Below are positions 9,501 to 17,065 of a stretch of 64,000 nt of DNA, piece after piece. Below the pieces are notes generated by a model. It was not told where the DNA came from. It saw only the letters and a program-made list of their open reading frames with translations, and did not search any database. Position numbers and translations under genes: made by a program. Position 1 is the first letter of the stretch. Each line of letters begins with the position of its first letter. The stretch is from Ruegeria arenilitoris (GTDB taxonomy: Bacteria; Pseudomonadota; Alphaproteobacteria; Rhodobacterales; Rhodobacteraceae). The stretch is taken from the NCBI RefSeq assembly GCF_013030985.1, contig NZ_WPYP01000012.1:1-64000 (forward strand), given 5' to 3'.

Positions 9501-9684
9501 TCACGGTGTTGTTCACGGTCTGGGCTGAAGCACCGGAATAAGACGCGGTGACCTCGACCGTGGGTGGGGCGATTTGCGGATATTGCGCCACCGGCAAGTT
9601 GAAGACAGCCAAAGTGCCGATGCCCATCAGCAGAATGGAAATGACCCATGCAAAAACAGGTCGGTCGATAAAGAAACGTGCCAT
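6580..9684 (-). CDS. RND-family multidrug efflux inner-membrane transporter (AcrB/HAE1-like)
   Basis: A 1034-residue resistance-nodulation-division pump of the usual family length. It starts with the hallmark FFIDRPVFAWVISILLMG and carries the transmembrane motifs GLLVDDAIVVVENVER near residue 403 (proton-relay acidic pair), MAFFGGSTGVIYQQFS and, in the second half, GLTGKNAILIVEFARD. It would form a trimer that exports hydrophobic compounds with the adaptor encoded just upstream and an outer-membrane channel not seen here. The frame is open to 9777, but the ATG at 9684 fits the family start and lies after the adaptor stop. Confidence 0.93.
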   Translation of the reverse strand: MARFFIDRPVFAWVISILLMGIGTLAVFNLPVAQYPQIAPPTVEVTASYSGASAQTVNNTVTQVIEEQMTGLDGLRYISSSSTSTGSSTVTLTFETGTDPDIAQVQVQNKLSQATPLLPEIVQRQGVVVEKSSGGFLLVAALVSTDDRLDAVDLSDYMVSNMVDEFSRLEGVGNVQVFGAQYAMRIWLNPEQLAAFELTPTDIVRAVSEENAQVSAGSFGALPAVEGQALNATITAQSLLSTPEDFEQIVVRAETDGGLVLLRDVARVEIGAESYTTSAWFNGKPTAGMAIRLASGANALDTAERVKHKLDEVSVFFPDGVEYVVPYDTTPFVEISIEEVVHTLIEAIVLVFLVMFLFLQSLRATIIPTLAVPVVLLGTFAIISGFGFTINTLTMLAMVLAIGLLVDDAIVVVENVERIMEEEGLSPYEATRKSMGQITGALVGIALVLSAVFIPMAFFGGSTGVIYQQFSITIVSAMMLSVVVALTLTPALCATLLRKPDHGKRNRGLFGWFNRGFDRLTESYSSLVGFSIRRPLRVGLIYLLIGVAMVFLFARTPTGFLPEEDQGILFTLVQGPTGSTAGATEGVLEQIEQYYLENEAENVASVFTVRGFSFSGLGQNMGLAFVSLKDWDERKTPDRSAQAIAGRAFGAFSQIQEAFVFPVVPPAVIELGNVSGFDFYLQARDGQSHEELMQARNQLMGLATQSEKIASIRPNGLEDAAQFNINLDWRAAGAMGLSAQEVGELLSVAWAGRYVNDFLDRGRIKRVYVQGDAPYRMVPEDIEAWRVRNDSGGLVPLSNFSSANWQFGPQGLYRYNGVSAIQLQGSPAPGFTTGEAMAEIEALAQQLPPGYQIAWTGLSLEERESGDQAGMLYALSLAAVFLCLAALYESWTIPFAVMLAMPIGVTGSLVGAWLGGFENGVYFQVALLTVIGLTGKNAILIVEFARDKVVAGEPLLQAVKDAAHQRFRPILMTSMAFSLGVLPLVLSTGAGAGGRTAMGSGVMGGVISATVLGVVFVPVFFVMIYRVVRRVAAE

Positions 9685-9739
9685 GGGAACTTTCACATTT
9701 TGTTGCGGGAGACTGAGCGCGTTAGCCCGTAGGCGCGTT

Positions 9740-10864
9740 TCAGGACTCCGGTTCCTCGGTTGGCGCAACCGTCGCACCGACCCCTATCTTTTGCAGCCCC
9801 GCAACGATCAGGCGGTCACCGGCCTTCAGGCCGTCCGTCACGATCCATTTGTTGCCCTCGGTGCCCCGGACCGTCAGGAGCCGTTCAGCCACCGTATTGT
9901 TTTCGTCCACCACCAGCGCGGTCGGCTGGCCGCGCCGGTTGCGCGCGACGCCCTGCTGCGGTGCAAGCACTGCGCCCCGCAGAACCTCGACCGGCAGATG
10001 CGCTGTGACATACATCCCCGGCAAGACAATCTGGTTGGGGTTCGGGAACTCGATCCGCAGAACCGAAACACCCGTCTGCGGGTCCACCTGTGGCTCCGCC
10101 GCTAGGACCGTTCCGGTCTGATCGAAGGTAGACCCGTCCGCCAGAGACACCGTCACCGTCGGGTCGATCGTTTGCAACGCTGCCGTCTGCGAGGCTACGG
10201 CTCGGTTGAACCGCAACACATCCTGCGTTGAAACGGCGACGTCCACATAGACACGGTCGATCTGTCGAATGACGGCCAGCGGCTCGGCCTGTTGCGCGGT
10301 GACCAGCGCGCCTTGTGTGGCCAGCGCCCGGCCGACGCGGCCTGAAAGGGGTGCGCGGATCGTTGTATGCTGCAGGTCGATCTTTGCGGTTTGCAACTGT
10401 GCCTGCGCCACCAGCAACGCTGCCTTGGCCGCATCGCGCTCTGCCACAGCGCTGTCAACTGCCTGCTGGCTGGCCACGTTGCGTAGCAGCAGCTCTGCCA
10501 CGCGCTGTTCTTCCTTTTCCGCGGCCGTCAGCCGAGCTTTGGCCTGTGCGACACTTGCTGTGGCCTGCTGCACCTGCGCGTCATAGACGTCATCGTCGAT
10601 GCGGTACATCGCATCGCCTTCCTGAACGGTGCCGCCTTCCTGAAACAGACGTTCGACAACAATTCCGGAGACCTGCGGCCTGACCTCGGCCACACCCAGC
10701 GCCGCGACGCGGCCCGGCAGTTCGGAAAACAGGGTTACGTCCTGCGCTTCCAGCGTCACAACGGTCACCGGCACAGGATTGCTGGACTGAGCCGCGGCCA
10801 AGGACGTCAAACCGGAAAGCAATACAGTCAAGGACGTAAGCAGAAAGGCTCGGGTTCTGAGCAT
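9740..10864 (-). CDS. RND efflux periplasmic adaptor (membrane fusion protein, AcrA-like)
   Basis: This 374-residue protein has an N-terminal Sec signal peptide (about residues 1-25, ending AAAQ) with no lipobox cysteine. A split lipoyl domain (VAEVRPQVSGIVVERLF; HTTIRAPLSGRVGRAL) flanks an alanine- and glutamine-rich alpha-hairpin, followed by beta-barrel and membrane-proximal parts. It links the RND pump to an outer-membrane channel. The pump gene follows after 55 bases on the same strand, so they form one operon. No TetR repressor is adjacent; the only TetR-like gene in the window is a pseudogene 19 kb away. Confidence 0.92.
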   Translation of the reverse strand: MLRTRAFLLTSLTVLLSGLTSLAAAQSSNPVPVTVVTLEAQDVTLFSELPGRVAALGVAEVRPQVSGIVVERLFQEGGTVQEGDAMYRIDDDVYDAQVQQATASVAQAKARLTAAEKEEQRVAELLLRNVASQQAVDSAVAERDAAKAALLVAQAQLQTAKIDLQHTTIRAPLSGRVGRALATQGALVTAQQAEPLAVIRQIDRVYVDVAVSTQDVLRFNRAVASQTAALQTIDPTVTVSLADGSTFDQTGTVLAAEPQVDPQTGVSVLRIEFPNPNQIVLPGMYVTAHLPVEVLRGAVLAPQQGVARNRRGQPTALVVDENNTVAERLLTVRGTEGNKWIVTDGLKAGDRLIVAGLQKIGVGATVAPTEEPES

Positions 10865-11274
10865 TTTTCGCGTCTCCGTTCGGTGTATTTATCTTAAGAA
10901 ATGGTTTTGATTTGAACGGCTTTTGGTGCCGCGCAGGGTGTTAGAAACTTGTTCCGGCAAGTCGGCGCAGAATGAAAGTCCATCAGACGCAATTCTGCCG
11001 CGCTCTCCCATCCCATAAGTTCCTGATTAAGAAATGCAATAGACTTTTTACCCTGGCGCGTCCACTTCCCGTCTTCACATGTCCTTGTGCGTTTTCGAAC
11101 ACTTGAACATCGCCGCTCTGGCAGGCGGAACTATTGACCAATGCATCCAGCGTCAGCTTTCCGGCCCGCGACAAACCCGGTGGTGGAGCGATTCAGCCGC
11201 AGAACTCTGGCTGGACTAAGTTGAGGGGATCAATCATTACTTAGGAAAAACAAAAAGACACGCGCCGGACCGGA
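10865..11274. other. Divergent intergenic region, efflux operon / AraC-type regulator
   Basis: These 410 bases lie between two divergent genes and should hold both promoters. I find no convincing gene or hairpin. The 63-codon minus-strand frame at 10983-11174 has no recognisable domain, so I do not call it. Confidence 0.4.
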
Positions 11275-12273
11275 ATGAAATCGCCCGTTTCACATGATCA
11301 CCCTGCAACAGATACCGGCGCAAAACCGCATCTGTTTCACTTTGTCCTGCTGCCGCATTTTTCGCATTTGTCACTGATTTCGGCCATCGAGACATTACAG
11401 AACGCGAACCTCGTTGCGGACAGAAAGCTCTATGACTGGATGCTGTGCGGGACCAAGGAACAGGCCGTTCGATCCAGTACCGGATGTGATGTTGAGGTTG
11501 ATATCGCACTGAAGGATGTCGCCGCGGCCCGGGATATCGTTGTGGTTTCGGGCGAGCATGTCTTTGAGCTGGACACATTCGACCTAGAAGTCAGCCTTGG
11601 ACGTCTTGCGCGCGGTAACGTGCGTGTCACCGGGCTGGGCACAGGGGCCATTCTCATGGCTCAGGCGGGCCTGATGGAAGACGCAACTGCCGCGATTCAC
11701 TCTTGGTACCGGGTCGGTTTCAAGGAAACCTATCCGGGCGTGGAACTCAGCCGACAAACCCATGTCTCAGAGTCCCTGCGCTGTTCCAGTTCGGGCGGTG
11801 TATCCGCCATCGATCTGTTTCTGGATTTCATCGAACAGGCCCACGGCGCGGATTTCGCCAGCAGCGTTGCTGAATGCATGTGTTACACGCCGCTCAGGCA
11901 GATTCAGAAGTCCGTCGATACAAGCATCCCCAATAGTCTGACCGTTCCGAACCGCACCGTATCGCGCGTGATCGCAGCGATGGAAAAGCAGATCGAAGAG
12001 CCGGTGTCGCCTGCCGTTCTGGCGGATCAGGCCGGTATCTCGCGGCGGCAGATCGAGCGGCTCTTCAAAAAATACCTGGGCACCACTCCGAAGCAGCATT
12101 ACCGAAAAATCCGCCTGAGAGAGGCCTATCGGCTGCTCATTCAATCCTCGCAGCCGATCATCGATGTCGCCCTGGCCACCGGGTTCGAAACGCCCAGCCA
12201 TTTTTCAAGGTGTTTCAAGGCCGAGTTCGGCGAAACCCCGTACCAACTCAGAAACAGAAAGCGCACGGATTGA
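11275..12273 (+). CDS. GlxA-type AraC-family transcriptional regulator (GbdR/CdhR-like)
   Basis: This 332-residue protein has a DJ-1/PfpI-like sensor domain at about residues 20-185 and an AraC helix-turn-helix pair at about residues 225-330 (VLADQAGISRRQIERLFKKY; IIDVALATGFETPSHFSRCF). GbdR and CdhR in pseudomonads share this architecture and sense glycine betaine/dimethylglycine and carnitine. Here it stands next to a Rieske-oxygenase reductase in a betaine-rich region, so sensing a quaternary amine is likely but inferred. A second protein of the same architecture is encoded at 44204. Confidence 0.85.
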   Translation: MKSPVSHDHPATDTGAKPHLFHFVLLPHFSHLSLISAIETLQNANLVADRKLYDWMLCGTKEQAVRSSTGCDVEVDIALKDVAAARDIVVVSGEHVFELDTFDLEVSLGRLARGNVRVTGLGTGAILMAQAGLMEDATAAIHSWYRVGFKETYPGVELSRQTHVSESLRCSSSGGVSAIDLFLDFIEQAHGADFASSVAECMCYTPLRQIQKSVDTSIPNSLTVPNRTVSRVIAAMEKQIEEPVSPAVLADQAGISRRQIERLFKKYLGTTPKQHYRKIRLREAYRLLIQSSQPIIDVALATGFETPSHFSRCFKAEFGETPYQLRNRKRTD

Positions 12274-12450
12274 GGGTCCCGCCGATGTCCGGTCAGAACT
12301 CTGATCGCAAACGCGCGGCAAAGGCTTGAATCTGATTGCGCAGCACGCTCAGCTCGTCATCGTCCCGCTGGTCTGCGTGTCCACCACTCCGCAGGCCAGT
12401 GGGTCTTATCCAGATTAACCAAGCAATGTGCGTTCGATGCAGGTTCGCTG

Positions 12451-13395
12451 CTAAAGCGCCAGCACCAGACGGTCGGATTTTGCGCGCGACACACAAGTGC
12501 AGAGATAGCTGTTGGTGGCCTGCTCCTCGGGCGTCAGAATGCCATCGCGATGATCCACTTCGCCTTCGACGACATCGACCATGCAAGAGCCGCAAAGCCC
12601 TTCGGAACAGCCGAAATCCACATGGACGCCGTTGGTCTTGAGCACCTCGAGGATCGTTTCGTCCTTACACACGGAGTAGACGGCGCCGGTGGACTGAACC
12701 TCGACCTCAAAGCTGTCATTGGGTGCGTGCTCGATGTCTGACGCGGCGGCGAACCGTTCGAAATGGATCGCACCACCGCGCAGAGCAGCGCCGGATTCCA
12801 GTACGGCGTTCAGCATCGGCTCGGGGCCGCAGGTATAGACATCGGCCCCCATCGGCATGGACTGCATCACCGCCGCCAGATCGAACGCTCCATCGGTATC
12901 GTCACAATGCAGGTGATACCACTTATCCAGACCCAGCGCGCGGAACTGTTTGTCCATCGCGGCATAGTCTTTCGAACGCACGAGGTAATAGACTCGGAAA
13001 TCCTGCCCCCGGTTCAGCAACTCGCGGGCCATTGCCACCAGCGGAGTGGCCCCGATACCGCCGGCGATCAGGGTGACGTGGCGATCATGGCTTTCCAACG
13101 GAAAGTGATTGCGTGGCCCGCCGATGGCAAGCTCGGCGCCCTCTTCCAGATCATGCATGGCCCGGGATCCGCCGCGCCCGTCATCCTCACGTTTAACGGC
13201 CACGTTGATCATGCTGCCGTCCTGGCTCCAACTCCAAAGCGAGTATTGGCGTACCAATTCGTCGGTCAGGTGAACATCCACGTGGGCGCCGGGTTCGAGG
13301 CCTGTGAACCGGCCACCGAGGACTTCGAAACAGAAATCCGACGTATCCGGGCTCAATTCGGTTTTTCGGACAAGGCGCGCGACTTGTGTGTTCAT
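12451..13395 (-). CDS. PDR/VanB-type oxidoreductase, reductase of a Rieske oxygenase system
   Basis: A 314-residue phthalate-dioxygenase-reductase type protein. It has a flavin domain (RQYSLWSW), a nucleotide domain (LIAGGIGATPLVAMA; YTCGPEPML) and a C-terminal 2Fe-2S ferredoxin domain with CSEGLCGSC and a later Cys. Such reductases feed electrons from NADH to oxygenases including carnitine monooxygenase (CntB) and vanillate demethylase. The intact Rieske oxygenase at 14588 is the natural partner, although a divergent LysR gene lies between them. The frame is open to 13521; I choose the ATG at 13395 because GGAAAG precedes it and family alignments start there. Confidence 0.85.
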   Translation of the reverse strand: MNTQVARLVRKTELSPDTSDFCFEVLGGRFTGLEPGAHVDVHLTDELVRQYSLWSWSQDGSMINVAVKREDDGRGGSRAMHDLEEGAELAIGGPRNHFPLESHDRHVTLIAGGIGATPLVAMARELLNRGQDFRVYYLVRSKDYAAMDKQFRALGLDKWYHLHCDDTDGAFDLAAVMQSMPMGADVYTCGPEPMLNAVLESGAALRGGAIHFERFAAASDIEHAPNDSFEVEVQSTGAVYSVCKDETILEVLKTNGVHVDFGCSEGLCGSCMVDVVEGEVDHRDGILTPEEQATNSYLCTCVSRAKSDRLVLAL

Positions 13396-13579
13396 CTGGC
13401 TTTCCATCATGTGTTGTCGATATGCGCCACAGGTTGCCGGACGCTTGTTCGGGCCTGACAATCTTGGGCGCAAAACGGGCCGTGCCAAAGCTGCAGAAAA
13501 AAACATAGTTTTCAATTGCAAAATTTCTCATATTCGGTTGAAGCACACTCACGTAAATTCCCAGGGCCACGCAGCACGC
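13396..13579. promoter_or_regulatory. Divergent LysR/reductase control region
   Basis: These 184 bases lie between the reductase and the divergent LysR gene. An AT-rich island at 13505-13535 holds TTTTCAATTGCAAAA (13509-13523), a near-palindrome centred on CAATTG. Its core matches the motif in front of the 5056 gene. It is a plausible LysR operator. Confidence 0.45.
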
Positions 13580-14485
13580 ATGTCACGACGCCACTACAAC
13601 CTACCTCCACTTGCCACGCTGTCCGCTTTTGAGGCGGCGGCGCGCCATCTGAGTTTCAAGGAAGCCGCAAGCGAGCTATCCGTCACCCCGGGCGCCGTGA
13701 GCCATCAGATCAAGGCACTAGAGACCGACCTGAGCGTGCCGCTTTTCGTTCGCAAGCACAGGGGCGTCGAACTTACCGAAGATGGCGAGGCGCTCTACGA
13801 GGTTCTGGGCACATCTTTCCTCAAAATGTCAAAAGTGCTGGAACAAGTCCGCAGCGGTGATTCCGAGAACCATGTCACTGTCGGATCGACTACTGCCGTT
13901 GCGGCCTTGTGGTTGTCCCCGTCGGTCATCCGGTTCTGGCAGGAATATCCGCATGTGAAAGTGAACCAGTTGGCGCAGGATACGTCTTTTGCAGACCGCC
14001 CCGATCTGGATTTCATCATCCGCTACGGGCAGGAGCCGAACTCCTCGTTGCCGCATACAAAACTCTATCGCGATATCCTGACACCTGTGTGCAGCCCCGA
14101 ATTGGCCGCAGAGTTGAAGGGGGCCAGCCTCGGCGACCTGACACAGCATCGCCTGATCCACCTGGAAACCAGAGACAATACCTGGACCACCTGGCCGGAA
14201 TGGTTTCACGAGCTGGGGTTCACCGGCAACATACCGGCCCAATCACGGGTGAACAGTTACGCACTGGCCCTGCAGGTGGCCCGCAAGGGGGCCGGCTTGG
14301 CGCTGGGGTGGAAGCGTCTGATTCAACCGATGCTCAGCTCGGGCAAGCTGGTGGCGCTGGAGGATTTTAGCATTCCCGCCCCAAATAATTTCTTTCTGGT
14401 CGGGCGCGAAGATGAACACCTGCCCGAAGGGGCGCTGGCCCTCAAAAATTGGTTGCTGAACGAAGTGCAAGATGGATCGGTTTAG
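13580..14485 (+). CDS. LysR-family regulator, GcvA-like
   Basis: A 301-residue LysR regulator of the GcvA subgroup. The N terminus PPLATLSAFEAAARHLSFKE and the helix-turn-helix ELSVTPGAVSHQIKALE are characteristic of that subgroup. It begins at the ATG at 13580, where the typical family start lies, although the frame runs back to 13304. It is divergent from the reductase and 102 bases upstream, on the same strand, of the Rieske oxygenase. It may therefore coordinate both halves of that oxygenase system. The ligand is unknown. Confidence 0.87.
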   Translation: MSRRHYNLPPLATLSAFEAAARHLSFKEAASELSVTPGAVSHQIKALETDLSVPLFVRKHRGVELTEDGEALYEVLGTSFLKMSKVLEQVRSGDSENHVTVGSTTAVAALWLSPSVIRFWQEYPHVKVNQLAQDTSFADRPDLDFIIRYGQEPNSSLPHTKLYRDILTPVCSPELAAELKGASLGDLTQHRLIHLETRDNTWTTWPEWFHELGFTGNIPAQSRVNSYALALQVARKGAGLALGWKRLIQPMLSSGKLVALEDFSIPAPNNFFLVGREDEHLPEGALALKNWLLNEVQDGSV

Positions 14486-14587
14486 CCAGTCTCACGCAAC
14501 GGTTAGGATTTTTGGTATTGAAGACGGACCTTTTGCGCTGCCAATGGGAAGGAAATCCAAAGCTACAGACAAACTCAGGAGTGACCG

Positions 14588-15745
14588 ATGAACAAGCACG
14601 CATCGCTTTCGTCCGTTCTGACCCCGGTAAACACAGCCAAGGGGCTGCCGAACGAGCATTACATCGACCCCGCCGTTTTCGCCGAGGAACGGGGCTCTGT
14701 CCTGTTTGCGAACTGGTCCGGTATCGGCTTTGGCAAGGACATCCCCGATGCAGGTGATGCGAAACCGGTCGATTTCCTGGGAATGCCGATCCTGATGGTC
14801 CGCGACCGCAATGGCGAGATCGGCGTGTTCCAGAACACCTGCCGTCACCGCGGCATGATCCTGGTCGACAAACCGCAAAAAATCCGTGGCGCAATCCGTT
14901 GCCCTTATCACAGCTGGTGTTATGGCCTGAATGGCGAACTGCGCACTGCCCCTCATGTCGGCGGCCCCGGTCAGAACACCCACGAGGATCTGGATTTCGC
15001 CGAGTTGGGTCTGCTCCGCATCCGGTCCTATGTCTGGCGCGACATTGTCTTCGTGAACGTAGATGGCAACGCACCGGAGTTCCAAGAGGTCCACAGCGAG
15101 CTGATGGAGCGCTGGAAAGAGTTCGAACAGCCGATGCATCACGGCGGTGCCGGCGCTTCCGTGCGCCTTGAGTTGGAATCCAATTGGAAACTGGCCGTCG
15201 AAAACTTCTGCGAGAGCTACCACCTGCCATGGGTTCACCCCGGACTGAACAGCTATTCGCGCCTGGAAGATCACTACAACATTAACGAGCTTGGCAAATA
15301 CTCGGGTCAGGGCACACTGGTCTATCGCCAGCTCGAAGGTCAGGACGGTGAAAAGCTGGACGACTTTGAAGGCCTAGGCGACAAGTGGAATGAAGGCGCG
15401 GAATATATCGTCGTCTACCCGAACGTGATGTTGGGTGTTCAGCGCGACCACGGCTTTGCCTTTATCCTCGAGCCCGTTACCCACGAAAAAACGATCGAGC
15501 ATATCGAGCTGTACTACGCCAAAAAACCCGAAGACGCGCCCGAGCATGAACCCCTGCGAGCCAAGAATGCGCAGCTGTGGAAAACCGTGTTCGAAGAGGA
15601 CGTGTTTGTTGTCGAAGGCATGCAGAAAGGCCGCCACGGCGTTCTGTTCGACGGAGGCCGTTTCTCGCCTGCGATGGACGGGCCGACGCACTGCTTCCAT
15701 CATTGGGTTGCAACTCAGATCGAAAAAGGCCGCGCTGAGGCATGA
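14588..15745 (+). CDS. Rieske non-heme iron oxygenase, alpha subunit
   Basis: A 385-residue aromatic-ring-hydroxylating-type oxygenase. The Rieske cluster ligands are in NTCRHRGM near residue 79 and RCPYHSW near residue 100. The mononuclear iron site shows CESYHLPWVHPG near residue 213 (His-x4-His), with an acidic EEDVFVVEG segment near residue 338. Members demethylate quaternary amines (GbcA, CntA, Stc2) or hydroxylate aromatics. This one is not clearly GbcA or CntA by sequence, so the substrate is open, although regulators and neighbours favour a methylated amine. AGGAG precedes the ATG. Its stop overlaps the next start by four bases (ATGA). Confidence 0.85.
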   Translation: MNKHASLSSVLTPVNTAKGLPNEHYIDPAVFAEERGSVLFANWSGIGFGKDIPDAGDAKPVDFLGMPILMVRDRNGEIGVFQNTCRHRGMILVDKPQKIRGAIRCPYHSWCYGLNGELRTAPHVGGPGQNTHEDLDFAELGLLRIRSYVWRDIVFVNVDGNAPEFQEVHSELMERWKEFEQPMHHGGAGASVRLELESNWKLAVENFCESYHLPWVHPGLNSYSRLEDHYNINELGKYSGQGTLVYRQLEGQDGEKLDDFEGLGDKWNEGAEYIVVYPNVMLGVQRDHGFAFILEPVTHEKTIEHIELYYAKKPEDAPEHEPLRAKNAQLWKTVFEEDVFVVEGMQKGRHGVLFDGGRFSPAMDGPTHCFHHWVATQIEKGRAEA

Positions 15746-16664
15746 GCGACTTTCTGACGGGCGGTCTGGCCAGAAACTTTCTGGCCGGATCGTGGGTGGG
15801 CGGCGACAAGGGCGCGTCCATTGCCGTCGAAGATCCCGGCAATCAGGACCATGTGGCAGACTGCGCACGCGCGGGTGAGCAATCGGTTGGCAAGGCGCTT
15901 GACGCGGCGCGGGCCTCGTTCGAACGGGGCGATCTGCCCGATATGAACCCGGCGGAACACGGTCGGTTGATGATCCGCATCGGGCAGGGAATCCGCAACA
16001 TTTCGGATGAGGGTGCCGAGGTACCCGCGGTTGCAGTGTCGATCCTGAATGGCATCGGCTCGGATCTGGGTGCAAAACTGGTGGCAAGCTGGCAGGTCGA
16101 TCAGATCGTTTTCACCGGTTCGGTCCCCACAGGCCAGCGCATCCTGCGGTCGACAGCGGACAACGTAATCCCTTCGCTGATGGAATTGGGTGGCAAATCC
16201 GCCGCCGTGGCCTTTGACGATGCTGATCTGGATACGCTGATGTCCAGCCTGCAAAGCGGCATTTTCTACTATGCCGGTCAGGTCTGCTCGGCCATGGCGC
16301 GAGTTTTGGTGCATCGCTCGGTCTATGATCAGGCCGTGGAGCTCGCCGCAAGCCGCGTGGCGCAGGAAGAAGTCTTTGGCCCTGTTACCTGCTTTACACC
16401 GTTCGATACCGAGGCCGAAGCGGTCGCTATGGCCAATGGCACCGAATTCGGACTGGTTGCTGGCGTCTTTACCCGCGATCTGGCGCGGGCGCATCGGGTG
16501 GCACGCAAGCTGCGGGCCGGTCAGGTCTTTGTCAACGAATGGTTCGCCGGAGGCATCTCGACCCCGTTCGGCGTCGGCAAATCCGGCTTCGGGCGTGAAA
16601 AGGGCTTGAGGCGCTCTATAACTACGTCCGCACCAAGAACAATGCGATCTCGCTGAAAGGCTGA
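15742..16664 (+). pseudogene. Aldehyde dehydrogenase pseudogene: two internal deletions and a 3' frameshift
   Basis: The frame begins at an ATG overlapping the oxygenase stop and encodes pieces of an ALDH. Present are the N terminus, the NAD-domain end (QIVFTGSVPTGQ), the catalytic glutamate region MELGGKSA, the catalytic cysteine in AGQVCSA and the C-terminal EEVFGPV block. About 75 residues that should hold the PWN and VKPAE cofactor motifs are missing near residue 95. A similar number are missing between AASR and QEEVFGP near residue 212. Near 16607 one G is missing, so the frame ends at 16656 in a scrambled tail. The displaced frame reads EALYNYVRTKNNAISLKG and stops at 16662-16664. Both big deletions keep the frame. 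The product cannot be a working dehydrogenase. Confidence 0.85.
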
Positions 16665-16666
16665 CC

Positions 16667-16906
16667 GTGGATCTGGATGACCTGGATAAACAACTGCTGC
16701 AGGCACATGCGGACTACGATGTGCCTGCCTTGATCCGCCTGTACCACGAGGCGGCAAATCAGGCAGAGCAGCGTCAGGATCACGACGCCGCCTGCTTTTA
16801 CCTGACCCACGCCTTTGTGTTCGCGCTGGAATACGGCGCACCCGAAGCGGATGAACTGAACCAAAAGCTCTTTGAACGCGGCCGCGCGCATCGTCTGGAG
16901 TTTTGA
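16667..16906 (+). CDS. Small helical protein of unknown function
   Basis: A 79-residue, acidic, probably all-helical protein (for example ALIRLYHEAANQAE and FYLTHAFVFALEYG), starting with GTG at 16667 only two bases after the ancestral stop of the ALDH. The tight spacing shows it was part of the oxygenase-ALDH operon. The helical pattern could form a TPR-like pair, but I do not recognise the family. It appears intact even though the preceding gene is broken. Confidence 0.6.
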   Translation: MDLDDLDKQLLQAHADYDVPALIRLYHEAANQAEQRQDHDAACFYLTHAFVFALEYGAPEADELNQKLFERGRAHRLEF

Positions 16907-17065
16907 AACAGCGGTGGCGCAGTGCTCTCAGGCGATGTCCCCTTTTTTCTTGCCGTTAGTCCTTAGGATTAACCCACCTCACCTCACCTTGAATTTTGTG
17001 AACATTGTCGGTGGGGTCCGGTTTGTGGAAGAACCCCAGCGAAACAAAACGCGCGAGATATCAAA

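Noticed and set aside
10983..11174. A 63-codon minus-strand ORF in the efflux-regulator gap
   Set aside because: It has no ribosome site or recognisable domain and lies in a promoter region.
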